Assembly: GCF_004614165.1 (NCBI RefSeq)
Contig: NZ_SPVG01000242.1
Span: 1-52,409 of the forward strand
Direction of reading: 5' to 3'
DNA length: 52,409 nucleotides
DNA from: Duganella callida
GTDB taxonomy: Bacteria > Pseudomonadota > Gammaproteobacteria > Burkholderiales > Burkholderiaceae_D
Each line of letters starts with the position of its first letter. The first letter of the stretch is position 1. A program made the translations under genes and the position numbers. Positions 33,461 to 39,847 of this stretch are shown one piece after another. A model generated the notes under the pieces. That model had not been told where the DNA came from. It saw nothing but the letters and a program-made list of their open reading frames with translations, and made no database searches.

Positions 33461-34015
33461 ATGAAAAAACTTCTCACTTTGCTGGCGCTGGTTGCCGGCC
33501 TGGCGCCACAGCTGGTGCTGGCGGCGAGCAACGGCTGGTATCAGCTCGACGCCACCTGGCGTGACGGCCACTTCAGCGGTCATTTCCTGTACGACAGCAG
33601 CGCCGTCAACCACGTGCTGGAAGTGACCGGCACGCTGACCGACCTGGCCCAGATCACGGCCATCAACCAAGTGGTGAATCCGGAAGATCCGCAGCTGGAA
33701 TCGTGGATTTTCTTCGGTAACACCAACCTGGCCGATCCGGGCGGCCACGACGCCGGCTTTTACCTGTACCTGCTGGAGCAGGGCGGCACGCTGAAGCTGG
33801 ATACCACGGCCAGCAACAGCCTGTACGACTGGAGCCACGACTTCGCCTACTATCATCCGGGCCAGCTGGACGAGTCGCCTCTGCAGTCCTACACCATCAC
33901 GGCGGTGCCGGAGCCCAGCATGGCACTGCTGCTGCTGACCGGGCTGGCGCTCAGTTGCGCGTCAGCGTGGGCCAGGCGGCTTCGGGAGCGTGCATGGCGT
34001 CGGCCAGGTAATTGA
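33461..34015 (+). CDS. PEP-CTERM sorted exported protein in the rhamnogalacturonan lyase operon
   Basis: The 184-residue protein has a signal peptide (MKKLLTLLALVAGL..., cleaved near VLAAS), an Asp/Tyr/Trp-containing beta-rich domain, and a C-terminal sorting signal: VPEPSMA, hydrophobic LLLLTGLALSCASAWA and the basic end RRLRERAWRR. The ATG at 33461 is preceded by AAAGGA; a second ATG at 33446 overlaps the lyase stop. Its last 65 bases overlap the 3' end of the convergent LysR gene. Possible role: surface-attached partner of the lyase. No exosortase gene is nearby, so sorting would use one encoded elsewhere. Confidence 0.88.
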   Translation: MKKLLTLLALVAGLAPQLVLAASNGWYQLDATWRDGHFSGHFLYDSSAVNHVLEVTGTLTDLAQITAINQVVNPEDPQLESWIFFGNTNLADPGGHDAGFYLYLLEQGGTLKLDTTASNSLYDWSHDFAYYHPGQLDESPLQSYTITAVPEPSMALLLLTGLALSCASAWARRLRERAWRRPGN

Positions 34016-34871
34016 CCATTGAGGCGATCCGGGCGGAAACGGTGGAGTGCTGGTAGTAGACGGCGTGAACGGGCTTGAGCTTGTTCAGCGTCAGCTGCGG
34101 CAGCACCTCCACCAGCCGGCCTTCGGCCACGTCGACCGCCGTCATGAAGTCCGACAGGCAGACGATGCCCATCGCCTGCAGGGCCAGATGACGCAGGGTT
34201 TCGCCGCTCGGCGAAGCCAGCGCCGGCGTGATCTGCAGCGGTTTGCCGTCGGCCTGCAACAGCGGCCACTGATTCAGGATTTCCGGCTCGCTGAAGCCCA
34301 GCAGTTCGTGATGGGCCAGGTCGGCCACCTCGTGCGGCACGCCGTTGCGGCTGAGATACGCCGGGCTGGCCAGCAGCCGGATACGGGTGTGGCCGAGCAG
34401 GCGGCTGTACAAGGTCGAATCCTTGAGCTCGCCGATGCGGATGGCCAGGTCGACGCGCCGTTCCAATAGATCGATATAGCCCTCATTGCTGCTCAGGCTG
34501 AGCTCCACCTGTGGATGCAGGGCGCGGTAGCCCGGCATCAGCGGCACCAGCACGTGCAGCATGAAGGGTGTCACCGCGTCCACCCGCAACGGGCCGGACA
34601 GCTGGCCGCGGCGCGCCATCGCCCGGTCTTCCGCCACCCGCACCGATTCCATGATATTCCTCGCATCCTTGACGAAAGCACAACCCTCGTCGGTCAGGTC
34701 GAGGCGGCGCGTGGTCCGGCGCAGCAATGTGGTTTGCAGCTTTTCTTCCAGCCGCGCCAGCAGGCGGCTGATGGACGATACCGGCTGCCCCAGCCGGTCG
34801 GCCGCCGCCGTCAGCGAACCGCTGTCCACCACCGCCAGAAACACCGTCAGTTCGTCGAGAGCCAGCTTCAT
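33951..34871 (-). CDS. LysR family transcriptional regulator
   Basis: The 306-residue protein has the LysR winged helix at the N terminus (MKLALDELTVFLAVVDSGSL, then AADRLGQPVSSISRLLARLEE) and a two-lobed effector-binding domain (GPLRVDAVTPFMLHVLVPL, ERRVDLAIRIGELKDSTLYSRLLGHTRIRLLASPAYL). It is divergent from an MFS exporter gene, the classic arrangement for a LysR regulator and its target. Two near-identical TTATCCGnnAAAG blocks lie between them. The C-terminal 21 codons overlap the end of the PEP-CTERM gene on the other strand. The effector is unknown. Confidence 0.92.
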   Translation of the reverse strand: MKLALDELTVFLAVVDSGSLTAAADRLGQPVSSISRLLARLEEKLQTTLLRRTTRRLDLTDEGCAFVKDARNIMESVRVAEDRAMARRGQLSGPLRVDAVTPFMLHVLVPLMPGYRALHPQVELSLSSNEGYIDLLERRVDLAIRIGELKDSTLYSRLLGHTRIRLLASPAYLSRNGVPHEVADLAHHELLGFSEPEILNQWPLLQADGKPLQITPALASPSGETLRHLALQAMGIVCLSDFMTAVDVAEGRLVEVLPQLTLNKLKPVHAVYYQHSTVSARIASMVNYLADAMHAPEAAWPTLTRN

Positions 34872-34878
34872 TTTTCGA

Positions 34879-34924
34879 TTATCCGCAAAAGTATTTTGAA
34901 GATTATGGGCTTTATCCGGGAAAG
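34879..34924. promoter_or_regulatory. Candidate LysR operator: two direct repeats
   Basis: TTATCCGCAAAAG (34879) and TTATCCGGGAAAG (34912) match at 11 of 13 positions and start 33 bases apart, about three helical turns, in the 101-base gap between the divergent LysR and MFS genes. Confidence 0.45.
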
Positions 34925-34972
34925 TCGCACCTGCATAATGTTCAGCAGAGTAATCCTTCCTACGGACAAACT

Positions 34973-36178
34973 ATGCAAACCTCACCTTCCCGCAGCGCCG
35001 CGCTGCCACTGCTGGCGCTGGCGATTGGCGCCTTCGGCATCGGCACCACCGAATTTGGACCCATGGGCATGCTGTTGACCATCGCCCAGGGCGTTCATGT
35101 TTCCATCCCTACCGCCGGCCTGCTGGTGTCGGCTTACGCCATCGGCGTGACGCTCGGCGCGCCGATCATGACCTTGCTGCTGGCGCGCTGGCCGCGCCGC
35201 AAGGCGCTGATCGCGCTGATGGCGATCTTCGCCATCGGCAATGTGCTGTCGGCGCTGGCGCCCGGTTACGCCAGCCTGATGGCGGCGCGCGTGATCACCA
35301 GCCTGACCCATGGTGCTTTCTTCGGCATCGGTTCGGTGGTGGCGGCCAGCCTGGTGCCGCGCGAAAAACAAGCCAGCGCGGTGGCCGCCATGTTCCTCGG
35401 CCTGACCATCGCCAACATCGGCGGCGTGCCGGCCGCGACCTGGGTCAGCGAAAGCCTGGGCTGGCGCGAATCGTTCGGCGCCATCGGCACGCTGGGCGTG
35501 CTGGCCATGGCCGCGCTGTTCCTGTTCCTGCCGCAGGGCAGCAAGGGCAGCGCGCCCGATGTGCGGGGCGAACTGAAAGTGCTGCTGCGTCCGGTGGTGC
35601 TGCAAGGGCTGCTGACCACGGTGCTGGCCTCGGGCGCCACGTTCGCGCTGTACACCTACATCAATCCGGCGCTGCAATCGTTCACCCATGCCACGCCGGG
35701 CTTCATCACCGCCATGCTGGCGCTGGTCGGCGTCGGCTTCACCATCGGTAATTCGGTGGGCGGCAAGCTGGCCGACTGGTCGATCGACAAGACGCTGATC
35801 GGTTTCATGCTGCTGGAAGCGGCCGTGATGCTGGCCTTCCCGTGGCTGGCAAAGACGCCTGCTGGCGCCGCCGCCGGTCTGCTGGTGTGGGGCGTGGCCG
35901 CCTTCGCGCTGGTGCCGCCGGTACAGATGCGCGTGATGCGCGCCGCCACCGGGGCGCCCGGTCTGGCCTCGTCGGTGAACATCGGCGCCTTCAACCTGGG
36001 CAATGCCATCGGCGCAGCGCTGGGCGCGGCCGTGCTGAACGCCGGCCTCGGCTATGCTGCGGTGATGTATGCCGGCGCCGTCCTGACGGTGCTGGCACTG
36101 CTGCTGGTGCTGTGGGGCAGTACGCAAAAAAACCCGCAGGGCGCCGGCGAGGGCGCGCCCGCGGGCTTCATCCACTGA
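34973..36178 (+). CDS. MFS transporter, DHA1 family (AraJ/YdhP-like exporter)
   Basis: The 401-residue protein has twelve membrane segments in two halves, with the MFS loop motif after TM2 (LLLARWPRRKAL) and an early GTTEFGPMGML motif found in AraJ/NepI/YdhP-type sugar or drug exporters. The N-terminal region starts directly with the first helix. The LysR gene diverges from it and may control it. The 3' coding end (36126-36165) contains an inverted repeat and A tract that act as an intrinsic terminator for the convergent phoX gene. Substrate cannot be told from sequence. Confidence 0.9.
   Translation: MQTSPSRSAALPLLALAIGAFGIGTTEFGPMGMLLTIAQGVHVSIPTAGLLVSAYAIGVTLGAPIMTLLLARWPRRKALIALMAIFAIGNVLSALAPGYASLMAARVITSLTHGAFFGIGSVVAASLVPREKQASAVAAMFLGLTIANIGGVPAATWVSESLGWRESFGAIGTLGVLAMAALFLFLPQGSKGSAPDVRGELKVLLRPVVLQGLLTTVLASGATFALYTYINPALQSFTHATPGFITAMLALVGVGFTIGNSVGGKLADWSIDKTLIGFMLLEAAVMLAFPWLAKTPAGAAAGLLVWGVAAFALVPPVQMRVMRAATGAPGLASSVNIGAFNLGNAIGAALGAAVLNAGLGYAAVMYAGAVLTVLALLLVLWGSTQKNPQGAGEGAPAGFIH
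36126..36165 (-). terminator. Intrinsic terminator of phoX inside the MFS transporter gene
   Basis: Read on the minus strand, an 11-bp GC stem with one bulge (outer CCCGC/GCGGG, inner GGGCGC/GCGCCC, loop of ten) is followed by seven T residues. It begins 17 bases after the phoX stop, entirely within the coding end of the convergent MFS gene. Confidence 0.75.
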
Positions 36179-36181
36179 CGC

Positions 36182-38104
36182 TTAGAACGTCAGCGCCGGG
36201 AAGCCGGTGATGTAGCCGACCGCCGCGCCGTAACGGTCGCGGTAGTTGGCGCGGATCAGCGGGTCCAGCGTCGCCTGGACCTTGCTGTGCAGCGATTCCC
36301 AGTCGCCAGGATGCTGGAAGTTGCTCATGATGTAGGCGAAGCCGTTGATGTCGTCCACCGCGTGCAGGCCGGTCGATTCGGCGCCCGACGGCGTCGACAG
36401 GAGACGCGTCAGCGCCTTGGTGTCGACGTTGTAGGCCCACAGGAAGTTGTTGACGTGGGTGCTGCTGTCCTCGCCGATGAACAGGGTGCGCAGCTTTTCC
36501 GAGAACTTGATGTTGTCCGGATTGGCCACCTTGTCCGGGTTGGCCTTGTTGCCCAGTGCGTCAGGCGTGGCCAGGTCTTCGCTGACCAGCGCCGGCACGG
36601 CAGCCATGTCGACCGGCACCCATTCGCTGTTGATGGCCGCGCCGCTGCTGTCGCTCTGGCCGCCTTTCATGTTCAGCGCATACACGGCGCCCGCTGCCGG
36701 ACCCTTGATGGCAATGCCGCCGGAGCCATTGGTCATCGCCGAACCGATGGCCGCGATGGCCGAGTAGGCGATCTTGTCCTTGGCGTTGACGGTGGTGCCC
36801 TCCATCTTGGTGAAGCCCATGCTGCCGCCTTTCAGCGCGGCGTAGCGGTGGGTTTCCAGGAAGGCCGCGGCCTGTTCCATGCCCGGCTTGATCTTGACCC
36901 AGTTCGAGGTGCCGTTGAACGGGATCTTGGTGAACGAGGCATCCGCAGGATCGCTGGTCTTCACTTCCAGGATGTCGGACGCTTTCAGCTTGTCGGCCAG
37001 GGCCTTGATCTCGGCCGAGCTGGCGCTGCCCAGCTTGATCCACGACAGCGTGGCCGAACCGCCGTTATCGGTGCTCTTCTGCGTCCATTTGGCCACGTAC
37101 AGCGAACCGCTCGACAGGTCCTGCGCCTTGTCGGCGACGAACATGAACAGGCCGCCGTTGGTGGCGTCATCGCCCATCAGCGTGGTGCGCTCATCCGGCA
37201 TCACCTGCACCAGTTCGTGCGAGATGCGGCCCAGGCAGTAGTGCTTCTTGCACGAGCCGGTGCCGTCCGGGTTGACGGTGATTTCCGGCAGGTGGCCGTA
37301 GTGATACGGGTTGGCCTTGGCGGCGTCGCCGTACAGGTTGCTGCTGAAGTTGGCGAACTGGGTGTTGCTGGCGATGGTGGTCGCGTCCGGCTCGTACTCT
37401 TCGCTCGACAAATGGGTGTTCCATGGCGAACGGCTGGCGCCGCAGGTGATCCACAGGCCGTTGGCGCCGCTGGTGTCGACGTTATGGTATTTGACCAGCG
37501 ACAGCGCGCCGGTACTTTTGTCCTGGTCCAGCGTCAGGATCGCGATCGGCGACGGCAGCATGCCGTACATGGAATCGCCCTTGACGTTGCGGGTGGTGTA
37601 TTCGAACTGCACCACGGCGAACACGGTGTTGCCCTTGACGCCGCTGACGGTGGGCGCGGCCAGCTTCAGCAGCGAGGTGCCGTCCGGGCAGTCGGAGAAG
37701 AACTGGCGCGTGCCGGCGTCGGTCTTGTCCAGGATGGGCTTGTTGTTGATGTCGTAGTAGCCGCCCGCCAGAATGGTGCCGCCGCTGCCGTTCGGCACTT
37801 GCGCGCCGGTGATGAAGAAGGTCTGGTACGCCAGGTTGAACGGCACGGTCTTGCCGTCCGAGTACAGCGCGTTCATGGCCGAGCCCACCGTGGTGGTGGC
37901 CATTTTCGGCGCGTCGGCCAGCGACGGCGCGGCCATGCCCTGGAAGGTCACGGACATCAGCTGTGGCGCCGGCGCGGCGGTGTCGCCGCCGCCGCAGGCG
38001 GATAGCAGGGCGGCGGTGGCGCTGCCGCCGGCCAGCGGCAGCAGCGGCGCGCTGGACAGGAATTTCAGAAGACTACGGCGCGATGGATCGAGTTGCTCGG
38101 TCAT
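36182..38104 (-). CDS. phoX: PhoX family alkaline phosphatase, Tat-exported lipoprotein
   Basis: PhoX phosphatases release phosphate from organic phosphates and need calcium and iron. The 640-residue protein has a twin-arginine signal (Arg9-Arg10 in SRRSLLKF) followed by a lipobox ending in Cys37 (LLSAC), so it is probably Tat-exported and lipid-anchored. The DUF839/PhoX body shows WITCGASRSPWNTHLSSEEYEPD, HYGHLPEI, RISHELV and the C-terminal motif NPDNIKFSEKLRTLFIGEDSS. A Pho box and -10 element lie upstream on the same strand, supporting a role in the phosphate-starvation response. No phoB or pst genes are in the window. Three bases separate its stop from that of the convergent MFS gene. 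Confidence 0.9.
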   Translation of the reverse strand: MTEQLDPSRRSLLKFLSSAPLLPLAGGSATAALLSACGGGDTAAPAPQLMSVTFQGMAAPSLADAPKMATTTVGSAMNALYSDGKTVPFNLAYQTFFITGAQVPNGSGGTILAGGYYDINNKPILDKTDAGTRQFFSDCPDGTSLLKLAAPTVSGVKGNTVFAVVQFEYTTRNVKGDSMYGMLPSPIAILTLDQDKSTGALSLVKYHNVDTSGANGLWITCGASRSPWNTHLSSEEYEPDATTIASNTQFANFSSNLYGDAAKANPYHYGHLPEITVNPDGTGSCKKHYCLGRISHELVQVMPDERTTLMGDDATNGGLFMFVADKAQDLSSGSLYVAKWTQKSTDNGGSATLSWIKLGSASSAEIKALADKLKASDILEVKTSDPADASFTKIPFNGTSNWVKIKPGMEQAAAFLETHRYAALKGGSMGFTKMEGTTVNAKDKIAYSAIAAIGSAMTNGSGGIAIKGPAAGAVYALNMKGGQSDSSGAAINSEWVPVDMAAVPALVSEDLATPDALGNKANPDKVANPDNIKFSEKLRTLFIGEDSSTHVNNFLWAYNVDTKALTRLLSTPSGAESTGLHAVDDINGFAYIMSNFQHPGDWESLHSKVQATLDPLIRANYRDRYGAAVGYITGFPALTF

Positions 38105-38138
38105 GGTGGTTACCCTGTTGTGGTTTGTGGCGGCGGCA

Positions 38139-38144
38139 ATCTTA
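38139..38144 (-). promoter_or_regulatory. -10 element of the phoX promoter
   Basis: TAAGAT on the minus strand stands ten bases downstream of the Pho box, the spacing found where PhoB replaces the -35 contact. Transcription would start near 38132. Confidence 0.55.
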
Positions 38145-38154
38145 AAGATTTGTT

Positions 38155-38172
38155 ATGACAGGGTTGTGACAA
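38155..38172 (-). promoter_or_regulatory. Pho box upstream of phoX
   Basis: On the minus strand, TTGTCAC and CTGTCAT are separated by four bases, an 11-bp repeat period as in the PhoB consensus (CTGTCAT, four AT-rich bases, CTGTCAY). The second heptamer is perfect. It points toward phoX. Confidence 0.75.
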
Positions 38173-38174
38173 TG

Positions 38175-38210
38175 CGATACAAAACGATACCGGGCGATAC
38201 CGGGCGATAC
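38175..38210. repeat. Four CGATAC hexamers at exact 10-bp spacing
   Basis: CGATAC occurs at 38175, 38185, 38195 and 38205, with spacers AAAA, CGGG and CGGG. The array begins three bases from the Pho box, between divergent phoX and the DUF3016 gene. A phased protein-binding array is likely. Confidence 0.8.
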
Positions 38211-38313
38211 ATGGCGAAAACGCGCGGATGATTGGTAACAAACTTATTCAGCGCGGGCGCGGGCCGGGGAAAAGGTCTATATTGTTTCCATGAACCCATG
38301 AAGGAGTAGCATC

Positions 38314-38799
38314 ATGCGCCTGTTGAAATTTTCCGTGCTGGCCGCGCTGCTGGTCGCCAGCAGCGCCTGGGCCGAAGTCATCGTCACCTACACCAAGCCC
38401 GACGATTACACCGACGTGTCGCGCAGCGTTATCGAGCGCGAGCGGACGCTGAAAGCGTTCAGCGACTACTTCGCCACCCTGGACAAGAAGCTGCCCGCCG
38501 GGCAGACGCTGAAGATCGAAGTGCTGGATATCGACCTGGCCGGCCGCGAATATCCGCGCCGCTTCAGCGGCGAGGATATCCGCATCATGAATGGCGGCGC
38601 CGACTGGCCGCACATGCATCTGAAGTACACGCTGGAGCAGGATGGCAAGGTGATCCGCAGCGGTGACCAGCAGCTGTCCAACATGAATTACCAGAACCGC
38701 ACGATGGGCTATTTCGACAGCGATCCGCTGCGCTATGAAAAGCAGATGCTGGACGACTGGTTCAAGAAGTCCATCGTGCCCAAGGTGGCCGCGCGCTAA
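38314..38799 (+). CDS. DUF3016 domain exported protein
   Basis: The 161-residue protein has a signal peptide cleaved near SAWAE and a DUF3016 domain: VIVTYTKPDDYTDVSR at the start, then GQTLKIEVLDIDLAGREYPR and RIMNGGADWPHMHLKYTLEQDG. DUF3016 is a periplasmic family of unknown function common in proteobacteria. An AAGGAG site precedes the ATG, and TATATT at 38278 could be the -10 box. It is divergent from phoX, so the CGATAC array may control either. Its TAA stop overlaps the stop of the thioesterase gene in CTAA. Confidence 0.85.
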   Translation: MRLLKFSVLAALLVASSAWAEVIVTYTKPDDYTDVSRSVIERERTLKAFSDYFATLDKKLPAGQTLKIEVLDIDLAGREYPRRFSGEDIRIMNGGADWPHMHLKYTLEQDGKVIRSGDQQLSNMNYQNRTMGYFDSDPLRYEKQMLDDWFKKSIVPKVAAR

Positions 38800-39239
38800 T
38801 CGACGCGGTTGACCTTGGGGAATTTGGCCAGGAATTCCTCCGGCATGGCGGTGACCTGGCTGGTCTTGTAGCTGAAGAAGACGAAACCGTACTTGGCCAT
38901 CGCCACCAGCTTGCTGTCGCGCGGGCGGGTGACGCGGAAGATGATGTCGCCGCCGTACTGGTTGAAATCCATTAGCCCCACCTCGAACAGCAACTGGTCG
39001 CGCGCATGCGCCTCGGCCTTGTAGGTGGTGGCCAGGTCGGTGACGATGATGCCGAGGCCGTCCGTGCCGGCCTCCTGCACGCCGTGCTCGTACAGAAAGC
39101 GCGCGCGTGCCTCCGACAGCATGGAAATCATCGAATCGTTGCCCAGGTGGTTGCCGGCGTTGATGTCGGTCACGCGCACCGTGAGCTGGGTGGAAAAATA
39201 ATATTGGTCTTCGGGGAAGTCCAGTTTCAGGCGGGCCAT
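38796..39239 (-). CDS. Acyl-CoA thioesterase, 4HBT hotdog family
   Basis: The 147-residue protein matches a single hotdog domain: VRVTDINAGNHLGNDSMISMLSEARARFLYEHG near the N terminus holds the Asp and the glycine-rich turn of the 4-hydroxybenzoyl-CoA thioesterase group, and AEAHARDQLLFEVGLMDF and VTRPRDSKLVAMAKYGFVFF form later strands. Such enzymes hydrolyse acyl-CoA thioesters in the cytosol as tetramers. No acyl chain preference can be read. The gene ends against the DUF3016 gene and starts near the divergent small membrane protein gene. Confidence 0.85.
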   Translation of the reverse strand: MARLKLDFPEDQYYFSTQLTVRVTDINAGNHLGNDSMISMLSEARARFLYEHGVQEAGTDGLGIIVTDLATTYKAEAHARDQLLFEVGLMDFNQYGGDIIFRVTRPRDSKLVAMAKYGFVFFSYKTSQVTAMPEEFLAKFPKVNRVD

Positions 39240-39319
39240 GGTATTCCTCTGTCTTTTGCGGCAGGACCGCGTCGGTGTTCCTGTGTAGGATCAGTGTGTC
39301 CCTTTTGAAAGGATACGCC

Positions 39320-39793
39320 ATGATCTACGGTCTGACTTACCTTGGAGTGATCCACACCCTGATCAGCCTGGTTGCGGTGGCCGCCGCGCTGGTCGCCTTC
39401 AGCCGCGACGGCAGCATCGACCCCGCGCGGCCGATGGGCAAACTCTATCTCTGGAGCACCGTGCTGACCTGCCTGACCGGCTTCGGCATTTACCAGCACG
39501 GCGGCTTCGGCAAGCCGCACATGCTGGGCATCATCACGCTGGTGGTGCTGGGCGTGGCCTGGCTGACCGGCCGCCGCCAGTGGGCCGGGGTCAGCACCGT
39601 CTGCTTCACACTGACGTTTTTATTCCACATGATACCGGCCGTCACCGAAACCAGCACACGTCTGCCGTACGGTTCGCCATGGCTGTCCAGCCCCGAGGCG
39701 CCCGAGCTGCAGGCCATCACCGGCGTGCTGTTCGTGTTGTTTGTGATCGGCGCCATTGTGCAGGTACGCAGATTGAAGCGACACCAAAAGTAG
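39320..39793 (+). CDS. Small integral membrane protein with about four helices
   Basis: The 157-residue product starts MIYGLTYLGVIHTLISLVAV, so its first helix begins at once; further hydrophobic segments lie at about 45-62, 68-85, 88-108 and 130-150, with a basic tail (QVRRLKRHQK). A conserved-looking LTGFGIYQHGGFGKPHMLG stretch and a histidine in FLFHMIP could be functional, and similar small proteins occur next to heme or quinone enzymes, but I cannot name the family. AAAGGA precedes the ATG at 39320; the longer frame from 39275 has no ribosome binding site. Confidence 0.75.
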   Translation: MIYGLTYLGVIHTLISLVAVAAALVAFSRDGSIDPARPMGKLYLWSTVLTCLTGFGIYQHGGFGKPHMLGIITLVVLGVAWLTGRRQWAGVSTVCFTLTFLFHMIPAVTETSTRLPYGSPWLSSPEAPELQAITGVLFVLFVIGAIVQVRRLKRHQK

Positions 39794-39847
39794 TGCAATT
39801 ATTATATTTCTATGTCACCATGCAAGCGAGTGTTTCCAGGAGCGAGC

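Noticed and set aside
38175-38210. CGATAC array, and the GTAAG array at 48737, as CRISPR arrays
   Set aside because: Units are only 5-6 bases with 4-5 base spacers and no cas genes are present; they look like protein-binding arrays.
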